Source: Deltaproteobacteria bacterium (GTDB lineage: Bacteria > Desulfobacterota > Binatia > UBA9968). From it: a DNA stretch of 62,997 bases. The notes beneath the pieces were generated by a model. That model saw nothing but the letters and a program-made list of their open reading frames with translations, made no database searches and was not told the DNA's origin. The position numbers and the translations under genes were made by a program. Location of the stretch: NCBI GenBank assembly GCA_009692615.1, contig SHYW01000012.1, positions 1 through 62,997 on the forward strand. The letters are read 5' to 3'. Positions 34,500 through 42,034 of the stretch are shown here, in pieces (the stretch's first letter is position 1; each line of letters starts with the position of its first letter).

Positions 34500-35501
34500 A
34501 TGGTTATTCGGACATTGTCACAGGTCGCGGTGTGCTTTCTCGTCGTGATTCTCAGCGCTGGACTGTCGTTGGCGCAGGAAAAGAAGAATATCCGCATGGT
34601 CTTCGTCAGCTTGGCGTGGAACAGCGAGATTCCTTTCCGCGCGGCGTTGGCGCGCGGCTTCTTCAAGCAGCAAGGGTTGCAGATCGAGCCGATCTTGATT
34701 CGCGGCGGGCCGGCGGCGATTTCGGCTCTGGTTTCGGGCGAGGTCGATTTCGCCAGCATCGGCGGCGCCCAGGCGGTTTTTCGTAGCCGATCGCGGGGCT
34801 TGGATCTGGCCATCGTCGGCTGCACTTCGAGTACGACTAACTATATCTTGCTCGGCAACAAACAGACCCGCACGGTGGAGGATCTTCGGGGCAAAATGAT
34901 CGGCGTCACCGGCGCCGGCACCTACTCGGAATTCGCCATGAAAGCGTTCCTCAAGAAGCACAACATCAATCCGGACAAGGACGTTACGCTCAGGGCCATC
35001 GGCGGCACCGTGCTGCGCGCGGCGGCCATCGAGAAAGGGATTATCGCCGCGGCGCCGTTCTCACCGGAGGATGGCGTTCGGCTGATCAAAGCCGGCTATT
35101 CGGTGATCAGCAACTTGAGCGAATCGCTGGGCATTCCGCAGAATATTATCGTCACGCGCAATGAAGTTTTGGAAAAATATCCCGACATGAGCAGACGGGT
35201 GCTCAAGGGCTACATCCAAGGGATGCAGCTGGCCAAGTTCAACAAAAAAGAGGCGATCAAGGCGGGATACGATGCCGGATTGCAAGGTGATGCGGAAATC
35301 GTCAGCGCCGCGTGGGATCTTTACTCGCCCGGTTTGACGGCTGATCTTTCGATCGTCACCGCGGGACTCCAGCAGATGCTTGACGAAGATATTCGCGCCG
35401 GCTTGGTCGACAAAAACTTTACCTTGGACCGAGTGATCAACGACCGCATTTTAAAAATCGCCCAGCAGGAACTTCGCGCCGAGGGCAAGCTGAGACAGTA
35501 A
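34500..35501 (+). CDS. ABC-type substrate-binding protein, NMT1/SsuA-like (tandem copy 1)
   Basis: 333 residues from the ATG at 34500; a GTG at 34458 that overlaps the selenoprotein stop (GTGA) would add 14 residues encoded by TGGAGT-type repeats. Signal peptide VIRTLSQVAVCFLVVILSAG ending at SLAQEKKN. Motifs: LAWNSEIPFRAALARGFFKQ, RGGPAAISALVSGEVDFASI and TVEDLRGKMIGVTGAGTYSE. The end KIAQQELRAEGKLRQ is shared with the next gene. The pair is a recent tandem duplication. Its place between two predicted selenoproteins is the only clue to its role. Confidence 0.87.
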   Translation: MVIRTLSQVAVCFLVVILSAGLSLAQEKKNIRMVFVSLAWNSEIPFRAALARGFFKQQGLQIEPILIRGGPAAISALVSGEVDFASIGGAQAVFRSRSRGLDLAIVGCTSSTTNYILLGNKQTRTVEDLRGKMIGVTGAGTYSEFAMKAFLKKHNINPDKDVTLRAIGGTVLRAAAIEKGIIAAAPFSPEDGVRLIKAGYSVISNLSESLGIPQNIIVTRNEVLEKYPDMSRRVLKGYIQGMQLAKFNKKEAIKAGYDAGLQGDAEIVSAAWDLYSPGLTADLSIVTAGLQQMLDEDIRAGLVDKNFTLDRVINDRILKIAQQELRAEGKLRQ

Positions 35502-36512
35502 GTGGCGGTCATCATGCGCAGAACTTTGGCGATTCGAATCTTGACATCGGTCCTGATGGCCCTATCGGTCGCATCGCTGGTCTCCGCCCAGGAAAAGAAA
35601 AATCTCCCGGTCGTTTTCACCGGCTTGGCTTGGAACAGCGAGCTGCCGTTTCGCGTGGCGTTGGCGCGCGGCTTTTTCAAAGCGCAAGGTCTCGAAATCC
35701 AGCCGAACTTCGTGCGCGGCGGGCCGATGGCATTGGCGGCGTTGTCGTCGGGCGACGTGAACTTCGCCGAGATCGGCGGTGCGCAGGCCGTGATGCGCAG
35801 CCGAGCGCGTGGTCTAGAGGTGTCGATCATCGCTTCCATCGCCAACGCGACGACGTTTCAGTTGATTGGCGGCCGAGCCGCGCGCAGCCTCGAAGACTTG
35901 AAAGGGAAGATTATCGGCATCACCGGCGCGGGGGCGTTTTCCGACTTTGCCATGAGAACGTTTCTGCGCGTCAAGGGCATCGATCCGGACAAGGATGTGA
36001 CGCTGCGCGCCGTCGGCGGCGGCAGTGGGCGCATTAGCGCTTTGGAAAAGGGTATCATTGCCGCGGCGCCGTTTTCGCCGGAAGACACCGTAAGACTGCT
36101 GCGTCTCGGCTATCCAATGATCGCCAACATGGGCGACAGTTTGAACATTCCACAAAGTATCGTCGTCACGCGCAATGATGTGCTGGTGAAAACGCCGGAT
36201 ACCGCCAAGCGATTTCTAAAAGCATTGCTGCTTGGCATGCAGCACGCCAAATCCAACAAAGCCGACGCGATCAAAGCCGGATACGAGGGCGGACTTCAAG
36301 GCGAGCCGGATATCGTCAACCAGGCTTACGACCTTTTTGTGCCGGCCTTTTCCGCAGATCTTTCGTTTAACCTTGCTGGTTTTCAGTTCATGCTCGATGA
36401 AGACAAGCGCGCCGGTCTGGTCGATGCCAAGTTTACCCTCGAGCGCGTGCTTAACGACCGTGTTTTAAAAACCGCTCAGCAAGAACTGCGCGCCGAGGGG
36501 CGGCTCAAGTAG
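35502..36512 (+). CDS. ABC-type substrate-binding protein, NMT1/SsuA-like (tandem copy 2)
   Basis: 336 residues from a GTG that abuts the previous stop; ATG at 35514 is the alternative start. Signal peptide about 1-27 ending at LVSAQEKKN. LAWNSELPFRVALARGFFKA and RGGPMALAALSSGDVNFAEI match copy 1 nearly word for word, while the central lobe (ATTFQLIGGRAARSLEDLKG) has diverged, so ligand preference may differ. C-terminus KTAQQELRAEGRLK. The next gene starts 4 bases downstream, so the five genes 34003-37165 form one tight transcription unit. Confidence 0.87.
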   Translation: MAVIMRRTLAIRILTSVLMALSVASLVSAQEKKNLPVVFTGLAWNSELPFRVALARGFFKAQGLEIQPNFVRGGPMALAALSSGDVNFAEIGGAQAVMRSRARGLEVSIIASIANATTFQLIGGRAARSLEDLKGKIIGITGAGAFSDFAMRTFLRVKGIDPDKDVTLRAVGGGSGRISALEKGIIAAAPFSPEDTVRLLRLGYPMIANMGDSLNIPQSIVVTRNDVLVKTPDTAKRFLKALLLGMQHAKSNKADAIKAGYEGGLQGEPDIVNQAYDLFVPAFSADLSFNLAGFQFMLDEDKRAGLVDAKFTLERVLNDRVLKTAQQELRAEGRLK

Positions 36513-36515
36513 GCC

Positions 36516-36932
36516 GTGGCGGAATCGATAGTAGAGCCGAAGCTGACCTTGCGGCAAGTAGCGTGCGAGCGCGCCGCGCCGGCAAAGTTGTGGCGCATCG
36601 TCTGGAGTGTGAGCAATCTGGCGGCGGATGCTTTAACAATCATCTCGGTGCGCTTGCCCCACGGGAAGTTCAAAGCGGCTGAGCGGTCTTTCGCTCCGGC
36701 GTTTGAATTGGCAGCGGGCGCAACCAAGGAGTTCATAAGTCACGTGGATTGCGACGAACCGGCGGGACTGGTGACGGAAAACGCCTTCGTTATTATTCAT
36801 TGCCAGTGGCGCGGTGCGGCATGGCGGATTTTTGTGCGCATCCGCGTAAAAGTCAATGCCGCCGGCGCGCCGGCAGCGGCGACCGAGCTGATCACGACAC
36901 AGAGAATTGGATTTTCCGGAATCCCGAATTGA
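36516..36932 (+). CDS. Hypothetical protein in selenoprotein cluster
   Basis: 138 residues from a GTG 4 bases after the binding-protein stop. I do not recognise a family. No signal peptide. Composition is a soluble beta-rich domain: LWRIVWSVSNLAADALTIIS, then VRLPHGKFKAAERSFAP and AFVIIHCQWRGAAWRIFVRI, which resembles an immunoglobulin-like or C2-like strand pattern. Two cysteines (ERAAP-preceding C17 and HVDCDE) and one in IIHCQW. Its stop is 11 bases before the dual-UGA gene, so its synthesis is presumably coupled with it. Confidence 0.65.
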   Translation: MAESIVEPKLTLRQVACERAAPAKLWRIVWSVSNLAADALTIISVRLPHGKFKAAERSFAPAFELAAGATKEFISHVDCDEPAGLVTENAFVIIHCQWRGAAWRIFVRIRVKVNAAGAPAAATELITTQRIGFSGIPN

Positions 36933-36943
36933 GGTCAACCGAC

Positions 36944-37165
36944 ATGGCGAGCAAGGAAGACGATCTTTACATTCTCAAACGGATGCGTGGCTGACATAGC
37001 AATTGAGGCGTCGGCTTCGAAGAGACCACGGGTATGGTCTCAAACGCGGTTAAAATGGCGCAGCATGATGTCCTCGCGGCGCTCGAACGTTTGCGCACCG
37101 AGCACGGTGACGATGCCGAATATAAAAAGCTTCGGAAAGAGCTGCCGAAGGAGTGGCCGATCTGA
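36944..37165 (+). CDS. Predicted dual-selenocysteine UxxxU small protein
   Basis: 73 residues if two in-frame UGA codons, at 36992-36994 (codon 17) and 37004-37006 (codon 21), are read as Sec: MASKEDDLYILKRMRG-Sec-HSN-Sec-GVGFEETTGM, then VSNAVKMAQHDVLAALERLR and a Lys/Glu-rich helix ending EWPI. GAGG lies 9 bases before the ATG and the gene follows its neighbour by 11 bases. Without recoding neither half would be a plausible gene; together they read as one charged, mostly helical protein with a redox-type motif that Cys homologues should show as CxxxC. No family recognised. A single hairpin at 37022-37041 serves both codons by distance. Not in any annotation class I know. Confidence 0.7.
37022..37041 (+). 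promoter_or_regulatory. Predicted bacterial SECIS element shared by two UGA codons
   Basis: Perfect 7-bp stem GAGACCA (37022-37028)/TGGTCTC (37035-37041) with the 6-base loop CGGGTA. The loop starts 22 bases after the second UGA and 34 after the first, both inside the 16-37 window for bacterial SECIS elements, and the second loop base is G as required. The stem is coding sequence (ETTGMVS), so its perfection is unlikely to come from protein constraint. Confidence 0.65.
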
Positions 37166-37235
37166 GATCCGTTTCGAATCTTTTTCTTCCCCCTCGACGG
37201 GGGAAGATTAAGATGGGGGTGATTCGGGATCGATT

Positions 37236-37991
37236 CTACTTGGTGAAAATTACTTTTAGCTGACGTAAGTTCAAATCCGCCACGCCGCTCCAGAATTCTC
37301 TCTTTCCCGTCATCGCTTGAACATGGCCGTCCCATTCCAAAGTGAAAGCCGTCAGTCCAAGCTTTACCGCGGCGCGGATTTTATATTGCGTCGCTTCGTC
37401 GGAGGCGAGTTGGCGGATGGCGTCGATCTGCCGGCTGCCGTGGCCTTCGTCTTGGGCGGCGTGGAGTTGATAGGTGGCCGCGGCGCGCGGTGAGAAGCCA
37501 TAGTGGCCGGTCAGTTCGCGATAAACCTTCTCGGAGATTTTTCCCGCGCCGCCGAGCTGGCTCTCGACGAAGGCGAGCATGGCGACGCCTTCGAGCGCCG
37601 AGCGGCGTTGGCAACAGCCGACGATCATTTCGATGGCCGCCAGAGTTCCCGGCGCTGGTTCGGCGTTGTCCGCTTGTTCGCGCGAGATGCCGCCTTCTTC
37701 GAGAAACTGCAACATGATGTCGACGTGGGTAAGCTTGCCACCCAACTCCTCCATGAAGTTTTCCAGCACGGTGGCCATCACTTCATATTCTTTCGCCGAC
37801 ACGGCGTTGATCGCCATGTGGCCGAAGAAGATCGGATTGGTGCGCACGCGCAGATAGTGCTGCACTTCGCCGAGAATAATTTGCTCCTTGGTCCAGCGAT
37901 GCTTGATGATGCCGTCGAACCAAGGATGCTGCTCCATCGGCACCTCGGCGGCGTAGCTCCACAGTTCGTCGATAAATGCGTCGGGCTTCAT
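37236..37991 (-). CDS. Heme-oxygenase-fold (PqqC/TenA/CADD-like) iron-dependent redox protein
   Basis: 251 residues, all-helical PqqC/TenA-like fold. Candidate metal or active-site residues are Glu42/His45 (LGEVQHYLRV), Glu/His in FMEELGGKLTHVDIM, and a late cluster AAQDEGHGSRQIDAI. This pattern matches the heme-oxygenase-like diiron oxidases (CADD/UndA/PqqC neighbours). No signal peptide, so cytoplasmic. It ends 70 bases past the dual-UGA gene on the opposite strand, convergently, with a CT-rich hairpin (37186-37215) between them. Substrate unknown. Confidence 0.75.
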   Translation of the reverse strand: MKPDAFIDELWSYAAEVPMEQHPWFDGIIKHRWTKEQIILGEVQHYLRVRTNPIFFGHMAINAVSAKEYEVMATVLENFMEELGGKLTHVDIMLQFLEEGGISREQADNAEPAPGTLAAIEMIVGCCQRRSALEGVAMLAFVESQLGGAGKISEKVYRELTGHYGFSPRAAATYQLHAAQDEGHGSRQIDAIRQLASDEATQYKIRAAVKLGLTAFTLEWDGHVQAMTGKREFWSGVADLNLRQLKVIFTK

Positions 37992-38136
37992 GAGCCTGCA
38001 TCTATCGCAGCGGATAAAGAATGTCTAGTTGGTAAATGTTTGCCAAATGGTTGAATGAAATCACGGGGCGGTGGTAAGTAGTTTGAATAGTTGTGTCCCG
38101 CTTGGTTGTTCCATAATAGGGTAAGGGAAAAACTCC

Positions 38137-39126
38137 ATGGACAAAGAAATCACTCGGCGAGTTTTTTGCTCGATGCTCGTAGCGCTTCCCGTTGCAGCTC
38201 GGGCGCAGCAGCCGAAGAAAATCTCACGGATAGGATATCTATCGACGTTCGAGCCAGCTTTTGAGTCCACTCGTGCCGAGGCAATTCGCCTGGCTCTGCG
38301 CGAGCGTGGCTATGTAGAAGGACAGAACCTCGCCACCGAATACCGATATGCGGAGAATAAGCGCGATCGGCTCCCGGACCTTGCGGCCGAGCTGGTGCGT
38401 CTCAAGGTCGATATCATCTTGGTAGGAGGGGACATTGGGATCCAGGCGGCCAAGAATGCGACCAAGACAATTCCCATCGTAATGACGGGCGGTGCGACCG
38501 ATCCTATCGAGGCAGGTTTCGTTGACAGCCTTGCCCGTCCCGGCGGCAACGTCACCGGGATTACAACCCTTTCGATAGAACTAAGCGGGAAGCGGCTGGA
38601 GCTGCTCAAAGAAGCCGTTCCGAAACTTGCTCGTGTCGGGGTTCTCTACGAGCCGGCAGTTCCGCCCAGTGTACATGAGGTAAAAAAGGTTCTCCCAGTG
38701 GCGGCGCGTGCGCTGAAGGTGACTATTCAGCCTTGGGAGGTACGAGGCACGGACGATTTCGAGAAGGTTTTTGCCGCAATGGGCAAGCAGCGACCGGATG
38801 GACTCTACGTGCCCGCGGGCCGGCTAATATTTGCTAACCAAAAACGGATCGCGGGCCTTGCATTAAAGTACCGGTTACCGTCGATGTACGGCAGAAGTGA
38901 AGCTGTCGAGGCCGGCGGACTCATGTACTACGGGGCGGACGAAGCGGACAGCTACCGGCGCGTCGCATATTTCGTGGACCGAATCCTAAAGGGAACCAAG
39001 ACCGCCGAACTGCCCGTGGAGCAGCCGATGAGGTTTGAGTTCGTGATCAACAAAAAGACCGCGGATCAGATCGGCCTGACGTTACCGCAGTGGACGCTGA
39101 TGAAGGCGACTAGGGTGATTCAGTGA
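38137..39126 (+). CDS. ABC_sub_bind (COG2984) family substrate-binding protein
   Basis: 329 residues. Twin-residue-free signal peptide ends at AARAQQPKK, the standard ending of this family. RIGYLSTFEPAFESTRAEAI starts the type-I periplasmic lobe; FEYRYAEN-like TEYRYAENKRDRLPDLAAEL and GFVDSLARPGGNVTGITTLS are COG2984 hallmarks. The C-terminus has VEQPMRFEFVINKKTADQIG. AAGGG precedes the ATG. This family (TrpX-like) is unrelated in fold to the NMT1 proteins. A paralogue is at 44190. No permease partner nearby. Confidence 0.88.
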   Translation: MDKEITRRVFCSMLVALPVAARAQQPKKISRIGYLSTFEPAFESTRAEAIRLALRERGYVEGQNLATEYRYAENKRDRLPDLAAELVRLKVDIILVGGDIGIQAAKNATKTIPIVMTGGATDPIEAGFVDSLARPGGNVTGITTLSIELSGKRLELLKEAVPKLARVGVLYEPAVPPSVHEVKKVLPVAARALKVTIQPWEVRGTDDFEKVFAAMGKQRPDGLYVPAGRLIFANQKRIAGLALKYRLPSMYGRSEAVEAGGLMYYGADEADSYRRVAYFVDRILKGTKTAELPVEQPMRFEFVINKKTADQIGLTLPQWTLMKATRVIQ

Positions 39127-39160
39127 TCGCAGGTTTTTCCAAGCGCTAAGGGTGACGACG

Positions 39161-39430
39161 ATGCTAAAAGAAGTTCGATTCCACTTTGACCGTGAAGCCG
39201 ATGTCTTGTATTTATCAGTCGGCAAACCACAGAAAGCAAAAACGATTGAGATTGGCGAAAGTTTTGTTCTGAGGCTGCATCCGAAGTCCGGGCAGGCGAT
39301 CGGACTGACCATCATAAACTTCGCAAAGAATTTTCCCCAACTGCTAACGGGCCGTTCTGATTTTCCGGCGAATGGCTCATTCAACGCGGCGAGACTTTTC
39401 GAGCAGGCCCTGAACGTTCAACTCCAATAA
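39161..39430 (+). CDS. DUF2283 domain protein
   Basis: 89 residues from the ATG at 39161 (an in-frame GTG lies at 39152). FHFDREADVLYLSVGKPQKA with the DxxADxLYL pattern and IEIGESFVLRLHPKSGQAIG identify DUF2283, small one-domain proteins often near toxin-antitoxin or regulatory genes. Function in the family unknown. It starts 34 bases after a binding-protein gene but lacks a clear binding site. Confidence 0.7.
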   Translation: MLKEVRFHFDREADVLYLSVGKPQKAKTIEIGESFVLRLHPKSGQAIGLTIINFAKNFPQLLTGRSDFPANGSFNAARLFEQALNVQLQ

Positions 39431-39512
39431 TAGGCGACATAGTCCATAACGCACTAATTCGGCGGGCGCGCCGGTGTGGAAACGAAAATAGGCATCAGGC
39501 AATAGGCAAAAC

Positions 39513-39540
39513 AGTAGGGGCGCAGCATGCTGCGCCCGGT
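39513..39540. repeat. GGGGCGCAGCATGCTGCGCC palindrome
   Basis: GTAGGGGCGCAGCATGCTGC with GCCCGG completes an almost perfect palindrome, preceded by the word AGGCAATAGGCAAAA that also occurs at 44119-44133. A second copy of the palindrome is at 48903-48923. Both sit just before enzyme genes. Confidence 0.6.
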
Positions 39541-39556
39541 TGGCTTGGAGGCATCA

Positions 39557-40372
39557 ATGGCAGACGATAAAGTTTTATACGAAGTCAAAGACAAGATCGC
39601 TTGGATCACACTCAATCGGCCGGAGTCGTTGAACGCGGTGAATCGCGACATGGTGAAGTCGATCGTCGGTTATTGCCGCGACGCCGAGGAGGATCGCAAC
39701 GTTCAGGTGGTGATCTTCAAGGCCAACGGCGAGCGGGCGTTTTCCGTCGGTGGCGATATTAAAGATCGCGTGAAATCCAATGAAGCCGGCACGGCGGAGC
39801 CGGCGTCGCCGCTAGTGGCGCGCCAGGAAAAGCACAACGCGATTCCCGGCACGCCGGCGCCGGCGATTGCGGCGATGAATAAGATCACCATCGCGTTGTT
39901 GCACGGTTATACCGTCGGCACGGGCTTGTTGATGAGTTTGGCGTGCGACATTCGTATCGCCGCCGAAGGCGCGCGCTTGGGCGTGAGCGAAGTGCGCTTG
40001 GGTTTTATGTCTGGTTCCGGCGGTACGCAGCGCATGCCGCGCTTGGTCGGTCTTCCCAAAGCGTTGGAGATTTGTCTTTCCGGTGAATTGTACGACGCGG
40101 CGGAATGCTACCGCATCGGTTTGGTGAACCAACTAGTTCCCTACGACCAATTGATCCCAGCTGGCGAAAAAATGGCCCAGTCATTCCTCAAAGGCGCACC
40201 GCTGGCGCTGCGCTATATCAAGGAAGCGATCTACAAAGGTCTCGACATGCCGCTGGAGCAAGGCATCCGCTACGAGTCCGACCTACAAAGCATGGTGATG
40301 CAAACCGAAGACGCCAAGGAAGGTCCCAAGGCGTTCGTCGAAAAGCGGCCGGCGAATTGGAAGGGAAGATAG
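39557..40372 (+). CDS. Enoyl-CoA hydratase/isomerase (crotonase) family protein
   Basis: 271 residues from the ATG at 39557, behind GGAGG. ITLNRPESLNAVNRDM is the N-terminal crotonase motif, ERAFSVGGDIKD the first oxyanion loop and GSGGTQRMPRLVGLPKALE the second half. Of the two rat-hydratase glutamates, the second is kept (GVSEVRLG) while the first position is Leu (GTGLLMSL), so it may be a hydratase with altered mechanism, an isomerase or a hydrolase. C-terminus EGPKAFVEKRPANWKGR is a typical peroxisomal-like hydratase tail. Followed by an acyl-CoA ligase gene after 138 bases. Confidence 0.85.
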   Translation: MADDKVLYEVKDKIAWITLNRPESLNAVNRDMVKSIVGYCRDAEEDRNVQVVIFKANGERAFSVGGDIKDRVKSNEAGTAEPASPLVARQEKHNAIPGTPAPAIAAMNKITIALLHGYTVGTGLLMSLACDIRIAAEGARLGVSEVRLGFMSGSGGTQRMPRLVGLPKALEICLSGELYDAAECYRIGLVNQLVPYDQLIPAGEKMAQSFLKGAPLALRYIKEAIYKGLDMPLEQGIRYESDLQSMVMQTEDAKEGPKAFVEKRPANWKGR

Positions 40373-40373
40373 G

Positions 40374-40460
40374 CACGAGGCGCGAGGCTTGAGGCACGAG
40401 TAGGAATCCGATCGAGTTTCTTCCTCGCTCCTCACGCCTTCCGCCTCACGCCCCGCTTCA
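40374..40460. repeat. Inverted repeat of GGCACGAGG/CCTCACGCC words
   Basis: GGCACGAGGCGCGAGGCTTG and GGCACGAG on the left face CCTCGCTCCTCACGCC and CCGCCTCACGCC on the right around an AT-richer centre, filling most of the spacer between the hydratase and the acyl-CoA ligase. Confidence 0.55.
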
Positions 40461-40510
40461 CTCGAAGCACTAAACGACTCGCTTGCTGCAACGGTGGTGG
40501 ATAGAGAAAT

Positions 40511-42034
40511 ATGGGAACAAGTATCCCAATGTTGATGGGCGACGGCTTGCGCCGCAACGCTTGGAAGTTTCCGCTCAAGATCGCGGCGCAGGATCGTTTT
40601 CGCGCGATTTCGTATGGCGATCTCAATGCTCGCGTGAATCAGCTCGCGCATGGTTTGCTTGCCATCGGCGTGAAGCGCGGCGATGCGGTGGCTTTGGCGG
40701 TGGGCAATCGCATCGAGCATTTGGAAATTATTTTTGCCACGGCGAAGATCGGCGCGCTGGCGATTCCGCTCGACGTCAAGTGGAAGGCGCTGGAGTTGGC
40801 TTCGGTGGTCGCCGCGCTGGAGCCACGCTTCATTATTCTGCAGGAAGACTGCGTAACCGAGTTCGACAAAGCGAAAGAGCTTAAGGATCTTTCACATCTC
40901 AAGGCGGTGGCGTTGTCCAGCGATCTTTCGTATGGCGGATTGCTCGATGGCCAAAGCGCGGATGAGCCGGATGTTCACGTCGATGAAGACGATCCGTTCG
41001 CGGTCTTGCTCACTTCTGGCACCACAGGTTTTCCCAAGGGCTGCTTGGCGACTCAGCGGACATTTGTTTTTCACTGCATCAACAACGCTATCGAGAAAGG
41101 GCTTGGCGCTCATGACACGGCGATTCTCTCCTCGCCGATTTATTTCAACGCGGGTCGCTCGTTTACGCTGGGGATTATTTATTTCGGCGGGACGATGATT
41201 TTGCACGAGCGCTTCGACGCCGAGGAAGTGCTCAAAACCATCGACCGGGAAAAAGTAACCTACGTCGGCGCCGTGCCGGTGATGTGCGAGCGCATGCTGC
41301 ATGTGCTTGAATCGAAAAAGTACGACACCAGCTCGCTCCGTTGTCTGGCGATCACCGGCGGCAAAGTCCATCCGGCGGTGCTCGAAGCGCTAAAGCAAAA
41401 TCTGACGCCGAACATTTATCGCACCTACGCGTCGACAGATTCCGGCCAGATGGCGATCTCCAAGCCGGGCGACATGGGCGAAAAGGCCGCCGCCGCTGGA
41501 CGGCCGGTGTGGTGCGTCGATTTGCGGATTGTCGACGACGATGGCAAGCCGGTTAAAGTCGGCGATGTCGGCGAGATTATCTGCCAGAGTCCACTGGCGA
41601 CGCATGGCTATTATAAGAATCCCGAAGCGACGAACGCTTCGTTCAAGGACGGTTGGTTCTACACCGGCGATCTCGGTTACTTCGATGAAGAAGGCTATCT
41701 GTTTGTCTCAGGCCGCAAGAAAGACATGGTGAAGAGCGGCGGCATCAGCATTTACCCGCTGGAGATCGAAAGCGTGATTTATTCGCACCCCGATATTCTC
41801 GAAGCGGCGGTGATCGGCGTTGCCGATCGCCAGTGGGGCGAAGCTTTGAAGGCTGTGATCGTTTTGAAACCAGGTGCGGCGATGACGGAGGCAGCGTTGT
41901 TGGGCTTTTGCAAAGAACGGCTGTCGGCATACAAAGTGCCCAAGTCGGTGCAGTTCCGCGATAGCTTGCCGCACACCGAAGTGGGCAAGGTGAATAAAGT
42001 GAAGTTGAAGGAATTGATTCTGGCGCAGCAATGA
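40511..42034 (+). CDS. AMP-binding acyl-CoA synthetase (ANL superfamily)
   Basis: 507 residues. ATP loop TSGTTGFPKG at 168-177, a YTGDLGYFDEEGYLFVSGRK hinge (A8) near 390-415, and the adenylating lysine (PHTEVGKVNK, Lys493 or Lys496) near the C-terminus. These make it an active-looking carboxylic acid:CoA ligase that would activate an aromatic or fatty acid through an acyl-AMP. No signal peptide. Its stop overlaps the ATG of the next gene, a binding protein, by 4 bases (ATGA), so import and activation of one acid may be linked. Together with the neighbouring crotonases and acyl-CoA dehydrogenase it suggests beta-oxidation-like aromatic or acyl catabolism. Confidence 0.88.
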   Translation: MGTSIPMLMGDGLRRNAWKFPLKIAAQDRFRAISYGDLNARVNQLAHGLLAIGVKRGDAVALAVGNRIEHLEIIFATAKIGALAIPLDVKWKALELASVVAALEPRFIILQEDCVTEFDKAKELKDLSHLKAVALSSDLSYGGLLDGQSADEPDVHVDEDDPFAVLLTSGTTGFPKGCLATQRTFVFHCINNAIEKGLGAHDTAILSSPIYFNAGRSFTLGIIYFGGTMILHERFDAEEVLKTIDREKVTYVGAVPVMCERMLHVLESKKYDTSSLRCLAITGGKVHPAVLEALKQNLTPNIYRTYASTDSGQMAISKPGDMGEKAAAAGRPVWCVDLRIVDDDGKPVKVGDVGEIICQSPLATHGYYKNPEATNASFKDGWFYTGDLGYFDEEGYLFVSGRKKDMVKSGGISIYPLEIESVIYSHPDILEAAVIGVADRQWGEALKAVIVLKPGAAMTEAALLGFCKERLSAYKVPKSVQFRDSLPHTEVGKVNKVKLKELILAQQ

